A DNA stretch of 64,000 nucleotides, taken from positions 1,426,001-1,490,000 of the forward strand of contig OZ241848.1 in NCBI GenBank assembly GCA_965202795.1, read 5' to 3'. Below the pieces are notes generated by a model. It had not been told where the DNA came from and did not search any database. It saw only the letters and a program-made list of their open reading frames with translations. This DNA comes from JACOND01 sp965202795 (lineage in GTDB: Bacteria; Bdellovibrionota; Bdellovibrionia; Bdellovibrionales; UBA1609). Each line of letters begins with the position of its first letter. The first letter of the stretch is position 1. Shown here one piece after another: positions 52,195-59,705 of this stretch. The translations under genes were made by a program, and so were the position numbers.

Positions 52195-53904
52195 TTATCT
52201 CCCGGCGATTTTATGAATGGCAAAGGGGATTTGGCAAAACACAATTTTTTTGTCTGAAAGCTCTTCCGGGGGGACAAAACAGGCCATCGCAAAGATATAT
52301 GCTTTTCTGAGGTTTTTGTCTTTTATAAATTTAACCGCAGCCTCCTCCCTTTCCAAATTTAAAGCGGAGGCAGCGCTTCTTAAAAAACTTTTATCCGGTT
52401 TATAGACAACAAAAACGCCTGTGTTGTTTTTTGTCTTCCCCGCATAAAAGTCTTTGTTTTCGGTTAATTTTTCAAGAGTCTCCCCTGTTGCGGTGTGAAA
52501 TATGTATCGGGCCAGGGTGTCATAGTCTGGCAGCTTTTTTGTTTTTATCAGGGTCTCCTGGCTGATTTCCCCTCCAAGAGAGCAGTAAGTGAAGGAGCCG
52601 CCCAGGCCTTTTTTTAAGCGCTCGTCTTTAGACTGGGGGACGCCTTTAATTGCGCGGCGAACCCGCTCCGCTGTGATTTTGTCCGCGTAACTCTCGCATT
52701 CCACAAGGATAAACTTGCGGCGCCCGCCGTCCTCTTTGTTTAAATCCAAAACCGCATGCGCTGTCGTCCCGGAGCCGGCAAAAGAATCCAAAACAACCGC
52801 GTTTTTGTCATCGTAGGTGACCGCCTGAATAAGCTTTTTAATGAGTCCGCTTGGCTTGGGATTTGTGAAAACCGGCTTTCCGAACATTTGTATTATCTCG
52901 CTTGTCGCGTCCTCATTTGATGGAATTTTGTAATGGTTTGAGAAAGATAAAAGATTTTTCATTTTTTTTATTTCTCCGCCTTTTCTAATGTGATTAGGCC
53001 TGAAAGGTGTCTTGCTTATGCTGATGACTCCGCCTTCTGAAATAACTTTTTCCAAGGTTTTTTGAGAATAGCCCCACTCTCCTTTGAGGCGAAAATCTGA
53101 AAAATTCACCCCGTTTTTTATTGTCAGATTATCCATAAGCTTTGTTTTTATTTCCCCTTCTGACATGTCCTGAGCCTCTATTTTTTGATCCTTGCAGGAA
53201 AACTGAACAGATCCTTTTGGAAACTTCAGAACAGATTCTTTATTTCCCGCCCGATTGAGAGGATATTTTTTGCCCTCTGTTGTTTTTTCCAAAGAAAAGG
53301 GGAAGGAATAATCTTTGTTCTTCACATAACAGACAATAAAATCTGTCACGACTCCGACATTTTTATGCAAAAAGGAGGGTTTTTTCTTTTTTTCCCATAT
53401 AAATTGAGTGACATAGTTTTTTTCTCCAAAAATTTCCTCCATAATCGCTGTCAGCCTAAACTGCTCATTGTCATCGATGCTGACAAAAATAACCCCATCT
53501 TCGGCCAGCAATTCCCTCAGCAGCTGCAGCCTCGGCCACATCATGCAAAGCCATTTGTCATGCCTTTCCAGGTCATCCGCCCGGACGCCGTTTTGCTTCA
53601 GCCATTCTTTTATCATAGGGCTGTTTACTTTATCGTTGAACTTCCATCCCTCATTGCCTGTATTGTAAGGGGGGTCGATATAAATGCACTTGATTTTTTT
53701 GGCGTATCTCGGCAGCAGGGCTTTTAAAGCATGAAAATTGTCTCCATGAATGATCAAATTATCGTCAAGGCCCGGCTTGAATTTTCCCCCGCCCCGCGCT
53801 TTTGGCGGGAAGGATTTTGCCCCGCTGATATCCAGAGCGCGAAACGGCGCGCCCAGATGGCTGGAATGAATAACAGACTTGCCCTTAAAATTTAAAACCG
53901 GCAT
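52195..53904 (-). CDS. Type III DNA adenine methyltransferase Mod subunit
   Basis: 569 residues. The order of motifs, first CIYIDPPYNTGNEGWKFND (DPPY), later VLDSFAGSGTTAHAVLDLN (FxGxG), is the beta class typical of type III Mod. LCMMWPRLQLLRELLAEDGVIFVSIDDNEQF is also a hallmark. The target-recognition region would be about residues 180-330, which is AT-rich and variable. It reads IHGDNFHALKALLPRYAKKIK before the DPPY, as in relatives. Mod plus SAM gives N6-methyladenine on one strand of the site. It is cotranscribed with res. Confidence 0.93.
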   Translation of the reverse strand: MPVLNFKGKSVIHSSHLGAPFRALDISGAKSFPPKARGGGKFKPGLDDNLIIHGDNFHALKALLPRYAKKIKCIYIDPPYNTGNEGWKFNDKVNSPMIKEWLKQNGVRADDLERHDKWLCMMWPRLQLLRELLAEDGVIFVSIDDNEQFRLTAIMEEIFGEKNYVTQFIWEKKKKPSFLHKNVGVVTDFIVCYVKNKDYSFPFSLEKTTEGKKYPLNRAGNKESVLKFPKGSVQFSCKDQKIEAQDMSEGEIKTKLMDNLTIKNGVNFSDFRLKGEWGYSQKTLEKVISEGGVISISKTPFRPNHIRKGGEIKKMKNLLSFSNHYKIPSNEDATSEIIQMFGKPVFTNPKPSGLIKKLIQAVTYDDKNAVVLDSFAGSGTTAHAVLDLNKEDGGRRKFILVECESYADKITAERVRRAIKGVPQSKDERLKKGLGGSFTYCSLGGEISQETLIKTKKLPDYDTLARYIFHTATGETLEKLTENKDFYAGKTKNNTGVFVVYKPDKSFLRSAASALNLEREEAAVKFIKDKNLRKAYIFAMACFVPPEELSDKKIVFCQIPFAIHKIAGR

Positions 53905-54153
53905 TTTTTGCTCCTTTTATGCTGCCCGCGCCTGGGTTTTCAGGGGGGCTGCTGTTCGGCTTGTTTTCAGTTTCCCAATGACAGATGCCCCCATGATAAG
54001 GCGGGGAGGATGGCAGCCGGAAACTTCAAATCAAGCCAATATGCGCGCTTTCTCCGCCCCCGGCTCCAAGGTCCTGTTTTCCCTCTGCCCCCGCGCCGAA
54101 TCTCCATTTTTGCCCGGGAAGCCGCCGGGGAGCTGGCCAGGCCGTCAGCAGGA

Positions 54154-54255
54154 CGGAGCGGCCTCAATGGCCGTCCCAGCAAACAGGCGGAGCGGCCTCA
54201 ATGGCCGGCCCGGCAAACAGGCGGAGCGGCCTCAATGGCCGGCCCAGCAAAAAAA
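54154..54255 (+). repeat. Three tandem 34-bp palindromic units
   Basis: Units start near 54154, 54188 and 54222, each with CGGAGCGGCCTCAATGGCC and a CAGCAAACAGG-like tail. They belong to the REP-like family seen across the window. Confidence 0.85.
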
Positions 54256-54339
54256 TCAGCCAGGCCCTCTGCCCTAAACCTCTCCGTCTTTCCCTGCGCC
54301 CTGACCCTGAGCATAACATGAATTAAAATTTTCAGCTCT

Positions 54340-54358
54340 GTTTAATTATGCGGCGCAT
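54340..54358 (+). repeat. 19-bp repeat copy 2 flanking the type III restriction module
   Basis: GTTTAATTATGCGGCGCAT, 18 of 19 bases identical to 49552-49570 in the same orientation. It lies just before the murC stop. Confidence 0.8.
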
Positions 54359-54365
54359 CATAGCC

Positions 54366-55769
54366 TTAGGCGGGAGAGGCCTCGCGCCCCCGGGCCTCCG
54401 CCCGCCCGCCTTCAGCCTCCTTTAGGCGGCGCAGAACCTCTCCGGCAAACTGGCAAACCGATCCAGCCCCCAGGGTGATAAAAATATCCCCGGCGCGAAG
54501 GGCCTGCGGGATTTCGGCGGCTATCTCGCTTTCAGGCAAAAACCGGCAATGGGGATGGGGGATTTCAGCCGCAAAGTTTTCCGAGCTGACGCCCTCTGCA
54601 GGCTCCTCGCCCGCCGCATAGACCTCGGAAACATAAACCTGATCGGCCAGGGCGAAACAGGAGAGAAACCCCTCCCAGCAGCTTTTAAATCTGGTGTAGC
54701 GGTGGGGCTGAAACAAAACCGCTTTGCGGCGGCGGGGAAAGCGCTCGCTTAAGCAGGCCAAAACCGCTTTGATCTCTGCAGGGTGATGGGCGTAGTCGTC
54801 AAAAACATCGATTCCGCCCGCGCGGCCCCTCCACTCCATCCGCCTTTGAACCCCCGGCGCCTGCTCCAGCCCTTTAAGTATGGTTTGTTTGTCCAGGCCC
54901 GCCTGAAAGGCGCAGACTGCGGCGCCCAGGCTGTTCAGGGCATTATGCGCGCCCCAGAGGGGGGTTTTCAAATCCCCCCATTTTTTCCCTTTGTGAAAGA
55001 CGGCATAGCCGGAAGGGGTTTGTTTCAGAATAAAATCATTTTCCGCGCCAAAGCCGTAGAGCCAAAGCCGCCCCGAAGAGCCTTTTTTTGCTGTTTCTCT
55101 GGCATGGGGGCAGTCGCCGCAGGCAGTCACTGACCCGTAAAAGGGAACCCGCTTTAAAAATTTTAAAAAATTGTTTTTCAGCTCCTGAAAGCTGCCGTAA
55201 AAATCCACATGATCATTGTCAATGTTTGTGAGAAGGGCCAGCTCAGGATACAGATGCTGAAAGCTGCCGTCGCTTTCGTCCGACTCGGCGATAAACCAGG
55301 GGCTGTTTCCCAGGCGGGCAGTTGATTGAAACAGATCCAGCCGCCCCCCGGCGACCACTGTCGGATCTTTGCCGGCAAAGGAAAAAATTGAGGCCAAAAG
55401 CGCTGTGGATGTGGTTTTCCCATGAGAGCCGGCAGCGACAATCCCCCTTTTGAGCCGCATCATTTCGGCCAGAGCCTCCGCCCGGTGAATCACAGTCAGG
55501 CCCCGGCGGCGGGCCTCCGCAAGCTCCGGGTTGTTTTTTTTTATCGCGCCTGAGTATACGACAATGTCGGTTTTTTCGTGAATGTGGGAGGCGCTGTGCC
55601 CGATAAAGACGGGGATTCCCAGGGCTGAAAGCTGCCGGGTCTGTTCGCTTTCCCGCAGGTCGCTGCCGGCAATCCGGCCGCCAAGATTATGCAGAAGCTC
55701 CGCAAGCCCCCGCATTCCAATCCCGCCGATCCCCACAAAATGCAGGTTTTTTTTCTGCAAAGGCCCCAT
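54366..55769 (-). CDS. murC: UDP-N-acetylmuramate--L-alanine ligase MurC
   Basis: MurC adds the first amino acid to UDP-MurNAc. The 467 residues have HFVGIGGIGMRGLAELL (UDP binding), AAGSHGKTTSTALLASIF (P-loop, HGKTT at 116-120), ESDESDGSF, TNIDNDHVDFYGSF, and RRMEWRGRAGGIDVFDDYAHHPAEIKAVL, the MurC-specific YAHHPxEI motif. All essentials are intact. It lies alone between the type III module and the fused methyltransferase, with its own promoter. The C-terminal 15 residues are Gly/Arg/Glu-rich. Confidence 0.96.
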   Translation of the reverse strand: MGPLQKKNLHFVGIGGIGMRGLAELLHNLGGRIAGSDLRESEQTRQLSALGIPVFIGHSASHIHEKTDIVVYSGAIKKNNPELAEARRRGLTVIHRAEALAEMMRLKRGIVAAGSHGKTTSTALLASIFSFAGKDPTVVAGGRLDLFQSTARLGNSPWFIAESDESDGSFQHLYPELALLTNIDNDHVDFYGSFQELKNNFLKFLKRVPFYGSVTACGDCPHARETAKKGSSGRLWLYGFGAENDFILKQTPSGYAVFHKGKKWGDLKTPLWGAHNALNSLGAAVCAFQAGLDKQTILKGLEQAPGVQRRMEWRGRAGGIDVFDDYAHHPAEIKAVLACLSERFPRRRKAVLFQPHRYTRFKSCWEGFLSCFALADQVYVSEVYAAGEEPAEGVSSENFAAEIPHPHCRFLPESEIAAEIPQALRAGDIFITLGAGSVCQFAGEVLRRLKEAEGGRAEARGREASPA

Positions 55770-55777
55770 GTTTTTGA

Positions 55778-55806
55778 ATTATGGCCGCTTTCAGCCGGCC
55801 TTTCAA
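55778..55806 (-). promoter_or_regulatory. Promoter for murC, leaderless
   Basis: On the minus strand TTGAAA (55801-55806), a 17-bp spacer and CATAAT (55778-55783). The ATG at 55769 is 8 nt past the -10 box, leaving no room for a ribosome site. It would give murC its own expression after the upstream insertion. Confidence 0.55.
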
Positions 55807-55953
55807 GCGGAATATTGGCTTTTCTCCTGTTTTCCTCCGGCGCTGAGCGCCTGCCTTTGCCCGGCTCCGCCGCGGAGATCGCGGGCCGGCGCCTCAAATC
55901 CCGGCATAATCATGGGGCCGGCGGCTGATCATGCCTTGACATGATTTTCATCT

Positions 55954-57936
55954 CTAATAGTTTGTTATTAGAGCCTCTTTTATTTTCTTTTTCCCGTTAT
56001 TGTGACAGCTGATGTAATTGCTGTTTATTTGATGGATATTGTATTTTTTCATCCACTCAATCAAAAGATCATTCTTTTTTCCCCTGTACTCAATTGCATT
56101 TGAAAGGGCAAAGTTGACGCCTGCCCTGCTTAATCCATTCAAAAGGCTTAAAAGCTCTGATTCCCGCTTTGCGCCCCAAAGCTTGTTGTATTCGCTGTTT
56201 GCAGTCAAATAAGGGGGGTCTAAATAAATAAAGTCATCTTTTGCCCAGCTCCTGTTTTTAAAGAATTCTTTAAAATCCATTGATGTAAACTGGACATTAG
56301 CGCTTTTTATGAAGGCAAAGTAATCATTCAGGGCTTTTTCAACATTCCGGTTAAAATCAACATTTCCCACAGGCAGATTGAATTTCCCGCCGCCATTAAA
56401 TCTGAGCATTCTGTTGAATCCGTAAATAAGCGAAATATATAAAATCAGCGGATCATTTTTTTTATTTTTGTTTGCCTCATGCCTTAATTTTTCATATCCT
56501 TGTTTGTTAAATCTTGCATAATAAGTTTTCTTAAACTTTTTCTTTAAATGATCCGGCGCAATATCTTTTTTACAGGAATAAGATAAATTATATTTTTTTA
56601 TTATTCTCTCAGCTTCTTTGAAAAATTTGTTTTGATTGGCTGAGCTTTTTAAAAGCAGCTTGTGTATATTTATAAGATTTTTATCTATATCGTTCAGAAA
56701 ATATTTGTTGGCCTGAACATTTAAAAAAACTGTTCCGCCTCCTGTAAAAGGCTCATAGAAATTATTTATTTTTTTGGGGAAAAGAGCCTGCAGCTGTTCC
56801 ATTAGCTTGTATTTGTCCCCCACATAAAACAAGGGAGATCTTTTAATGGCTTTGCAGCGCGCGGCTGAAGTGACGAACAAGTATTCTTTATGGTTTTTAA
56901 AATCTGTGTTTCCCGCATTAAAATAACGATAGTCTTTTTCAAAAACTTTTGTCTTTCCCTTTTCAGCTAAAATGCTTTTTATTTCCTCCAGAGCGATTTT
57001 GTTTTGCGACGAGCTGCTTTTTGAATTATAGGTGTTGTTATATGAAACAGCCAGATGCTTTGCGGTTATGTCTTTAATCAATTCAGAAAATCTGGCTTTT
57101 GCGCTCTCCCTGCAGTAATCGCTCATGTTTTCCCTTTCCGGCTTTAAAGCCTTTCCATAAAGCTTCGGGCTGTCCCATTTCACAAGCGTTTCCAGAACAT
57201 GATAAAACCGGCTGTATTGTCTGGAATTATAAGGGGGGTCAATATACACAACATCCGCGCGAATCCTTTTGGCCAGAAGATTTGAATCCTCTCTGAAGAT
57301 GGAAAGGGAATGAATTGGATCAGGCTGTATCAGCCGCATGCGCAGCTCTTTTCCTGCGGGAGGCTTGTTAAAATAAGCGTCATAATGCCCGACTGTATTG
57401 GCGATCTTGTCCGCTGAATACAGAAGCGAGGCTATTAGGATATGATATTCTTTTTCCGAAAGGGAGGTTTTTTTTCTCTCAATATCCTGTCTGGCAAATC
57501 CGATAATTTTTGCGGAATTGTTTGAAAAATATTTTCCGCCAAAACTCCTGGAAAAATAGTTTTCCGGCAGCTCGTCCGCGCGGATATTGTTATAGGCGCT
57601 TATCAGGCTCTCTGTTTTTTTCTGATTCCATGCCCCTTTTTCAAAAAAAGCCCTGTAAATGATATGGTTGGAGTAAAGAAAATCATTTAAGATGATTTTT
57701 CTGAAGCGCCTGCCGGCAGCGGCCCCGATCACTCCGGTTCCGGCAAAAATATCGGCAAAAGAGTTGCCGCCGCACTCTTTGCTGATAATGGAAAAAATCC
57801 AGTCCGCAAGCTTGTATTTGCTCCCAATATACCGGCGGTTATGCAGGGCAAAGCCCCTTTCCGGCAAAGGGAAACCAAGCCGGGGCTTAAAAAACTTTGG
57901 CTCCGCGCCAAACAGGGTTTTTTGGACTTCCATCAT
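55954..57936 (-). CDS. Fused double-domain adenine methyltransferase, M.FokI-like, no partner nuclease
   Basis: About 660 residues with two complete D12-type methyltransferase halves. The N-terminal half has RRYIGSKYKLADWIF, FADIFAGTGVIGAAAG and VVYIDPPYNSRQYSRFYHVLETLVKWD, strikingly like the M.FokI N-domain. The C-terminal half has PLFYVGDKYKLMEQLQALFP, NFYEPFTGGGTVFLNV and DFIYLDPPYLTANSEYNKLWG. In M.FokI two domains methylate the two strands of an asymmetric site. No type IIS nuclease gene is adjacent, so it is an orphan. The start is uncertain: tandem ATGs (57936, 57933) precede the conserved part; a frame to 57999 exists. It is strongly AT-rich, hence transferred. Confidence 0.88.
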   Translation of the reverse strand: MMEVQKTLFGAEPKFFKPRLGFPLPERGFALHNRRYIGSKYKLADWIFSIISKECGGNSFADIFAGTGVIGAAAGRRFRKIILNDFLYSNHIIYRAFFEKGAWNQKKTESLISAYNNIRADELPENYFSRSFGGKYFSNNSAKIIGFARQDIERKKTSLSEKEYHILIASLLYSADKIANTVGHYDAYFNKPPAGKELRMRLIQPDPIHSLSIFREDSNLLAKRIRADVVYIDPPYNSRQYSRFYHVLETLVKWDSPKLYGKALKPERENMSDYCRESAKARFSELIKDITAKHLAVSYNNTYNSKSSSSQNKIALEEIKSILAEKGKTKVFEKDYRYFNAGNTDFKNHKEYLFVTSAARCKAIKRSPLFYVGDKYKLMEQLQALFPKKINNFYEPFTGGGTVFLNVQANKYFLNDIDKNLINIHKLLLKSSANQNKFFKEAERIIKKYNLSYSCKKDIAPDHLKKKFKKTYYARFNKQGYEKLRHEANKNKKNDPLILYISLIYGFNRMLRFNGGGKFNLPVGNVDFNRNVEKALNDYFAFIKSANVQFTSMDFKEFFKNRSWAKDDFIYLDPPYLTANSEYNKLWGAKRESELLSLLNGLSRAGVNFALSNAIEYRGKKNDLLIEWMKKYNIHQINSNYISCHNNGKKKIKEALITNY

Positions 57937-58010
57937 AAAAAAAACAAAGAGCCTCTCAAAACAAATATAGGCGGCTTTGCGGCTGGATTCAAGAAACAAG
58001 CCCCATTTTT

Positions 58011-58026
58011 ATGCGCCGCATAATTA
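58011..58026 (-). repeat. Inverted third copy of the restriction-module repeat
   Basis: The reverse complement reads TAATTATGCGGCGCAT, identical to 16 bases of copy 2. It lies between the start of the fused methyltransferase and the murG stop. Confidence 0.75.
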
Positions 58027-58097
58027 TCAGCGCTCTGAGGGAGAGCCGCGGGAGGCTCTGCCCTCTGGAAAGAGGCCCTGATGACAAAATCTGAAAC

Positions 58098-59573
58098 CTA
58101 TTCTCCCTTGTCCGAGGCCGCCTGCGTGTCTGCCGCGGCCTGAGTGTCTGCCGCAGCCTGCGTGTCTGCCGCGGCCTGAGCGTTCGGAGCGGCCTGCGCG
58201 TCTGCCGCGGCCTGCGCATTCGGAGCGGCCTGGCCGCCCCCGGCGAGCCATCTGGCTATTGTGTCCGCGCCGCCGGCGGGGCTTGCGGCGCGGAGAGCCC
58301 GGGCCAGCGCGCCGCGGCGGCTTTTGTCTTTCTTCAGGCTCAGGGTCATGTCTTTAAAGGCCTGGGCTGTGAACTGGCTTTCGGGAATCATCTCAGCCAG
58401 GCCGTTTTCCCGCATAAACTCAGCGTTTTTCCTCTGATGCCCTCCGGCGGAATGGGTGAGGGGAATCAAAACAAGCGGCTTTCCAAAGGCGGCAGCCTCC
58501 CATATCGCTCCCGATCCCGCGCGCGAAAAAATCAAATCGCTCCCGCGATAGTCATCCTCTATCTGAAAGCTGAACCCAAAGGCCCGCGCCCCCTTTATCC
58601 CCTCGCGGCTTTTTTGAACAGAGGGAAAATCCCCCTCCCCTGTCTGATGATGGATAAAAATATCCCTCCGCCAGCCCTCATCCCGCAGCGCCTCTGAAAC
58701 CGCGCGGTTGACAAGCGAAGACCCCTGGCTTCCGCCTAAAACCAAAACATGGAATTTTCCGTCTGCGAAAAGGTTTTTGCCGTCTGAACCCTCCGGCCAG
58801 CCGGCCCTGCCGCCCTCCGGCTGAATGGCCTGCTGAATTTCCCGGCGGAGCGGATAGCCGCAGCGTATCTGTTTGCTGGGACGGCCTTGCGGCCGCTTCT
58901 GTTTCTTTTTGGAAATCCCCTTGGCATGGGGAAACACAGCAAAAACCGCGTCCGCAAAGGGCGCGAGCATCCGGTTTGCCAGTCCGGGCTGGCTGTTCCC
59001 CTCCCATATTGCCGAGCGAAAGCTGCGCGCTTCCTCAGCCACAGAAAAAATACTGCCTGTGGGGGAGCGCCGCCAGGCCCTGCAATAGAGCCAGCCAAGG
59101 GCGGCGCACACCAGGCCAAAGCCCAGGTCCAGGAAAATGCTCTTCCAAAAAAACCGCGCAAGGGCAAAGTTTGTAAAAAGACACAATAAAATATGAAACA
59201 GCTTTCCATAACAAATCCCGGCCAAAACCGCGGGGCCGGTGATGGCGCCCCCCGCGCCAAAAACCGCTTGAGGCCGGATTTTAAAGGCCAGCCAAAAACA
59301 GCGCAGACAAACAAAAGGAAGCCGCAAAAAAACAGCCAGCCTTGCCCAGGCGCCTTGGCCGCCCGCCAGCCCGCCTCTCAAGGGGATTTCATGAATAAAC
59401 ATGTTTTTTTGGCCGGCCTGTTTTGAGAGGATAAGCTCGGCCGCAGCCCCGCCGGGATGAATCAAATGGATGCGGGCCTCAGGGTCCCCGCGCGTCAGGC
59501 CATCAGACACAGCCAAAGCCGGAAGAATATGCCCCCCCGAAGGCCCCGCCGCAATCAAAAATGTTTTGCCCAT
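58098..59573 (-). CDS. murG: MurG glycosyltransferase with membrane-like insertion
   Basis: MurG adds GlcNAc to lipid I at the inner membrane. AAGPSGGHILPALAVSDGL is the N-terminal glycine loop, FGAGGAITGPAVLAG follows, then EGNSQPGLANRMLAPFADAVFAVFP, VLGGSQGSSLVNRAV and SRAGSGAIWEAAAFGKPLVLIPL (UDP-GlcNAc site). The 491 residues exceed the usual 355-370. Residues about 122-187 are an insertion with two hydrophobic stretches, placed before the acceptor-loop EGN (usually HEQN). About 219-237 is a palindromic-element insertion (KRPQGRPSKQI), and the last 45 residues are AQAAAD repeats (18-bp units). A GGGAGG ribosome site sets the start. ftsW lies upstream. Confidence 0.9.
   Translation of the reverse strand: MGKTFLIAAGPSGGHILPALAVSDGLTRGDPEARIHLIHPGGAAAELILSKQAGQKNMFIHEIPLRGGLAGGQGAWARLAVFLRLPFVCLRCFWLAFKIRPQAVFGAGGAITGPAVLAGICYGKLFHILLCLFTNFALARFFWKSIFLDLGFGLVCAALGWLYCRAWRRSPTGSIFSVAEEARSFRSAIWEGNSQPGLANRMLAPFADAVFAVFPHAKGISKKKQKRPQGRPSKQIRCGYPLRREIQQAIQPEGGRAGWPEGSDGKNLFADGKFHVLVLGGSQGSSLVNRAVSEALRDEGWRRDIFIHHQTGEGDFPSVQKSREGIKGARAFGFSFQIEDDYRGSDLIFSRAGSGAIWEAAAFGKPLVLIPLTHSAGGHQRKNAEFMRENGLAEMIPESQFTAQAFKDMTLSLKKDKSRRGALARALRAASPAGGADTIARWLAGGGQAAPNAQAAADAQAAPNAQAAADTQAAADTQAAADTQAASDKGE
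58110..58225 (-). repeat. 18-bp tandem repeat at the murG 3' end
   Basis: About six units of the GCCTGxGTGTCTGCCGCG type encode (A/T)QAAAD/N peptides. The unit keeps the frame. Confidence 0.85.
58871..58898 (-). repeat. Palindromic element inside murG
   Basis: TGGGACGGCCTTGCGGCCGC matches the element at 31401-31422. It is translated as part of an inserted loop in MurG. Confidence 0.75.
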
Positions 59574-59705
59574 AAAAGCCTCCCGCAGATTTTTCAGGCG
59601 CGGCTGAAGCGCAAATATGCCTGGCGCAGCCAGGCTCTCAGCGCGGTTTATTCTTTATAAAGTGAAAACCGGGAAAATTCAAATCAAACCAGCATGCATA
59701 TTCCT

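Larger units (their letters stand above)
53905..54365. other. Repeat-containing spacer between mod and murC
   Basis: About 460 bp without a supported gene. It holds GC-rich host-like DNA, three tandem 34-bp palindromic units and, at the murC side, the second 19-bp repeat. Two overlapping ORFs of about 130 codons run through the repeats and look like translation noise. Confidence 0.55.

Noticed and set aside
53879..54321. Two overlapping ORFs of about 130 codons between mod and murC
   Set aside because: They consist largely of the 34-bp palindromic units (RRSGLNGRPGK peptides).
44407..57999. A wider anti-phage defence island
   Set aside because: Only three modification systems are seen among housekeeping genes. 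No abortive-infection, CBASS, retron, BREX or toxin-antitoxin genes could be recognised.
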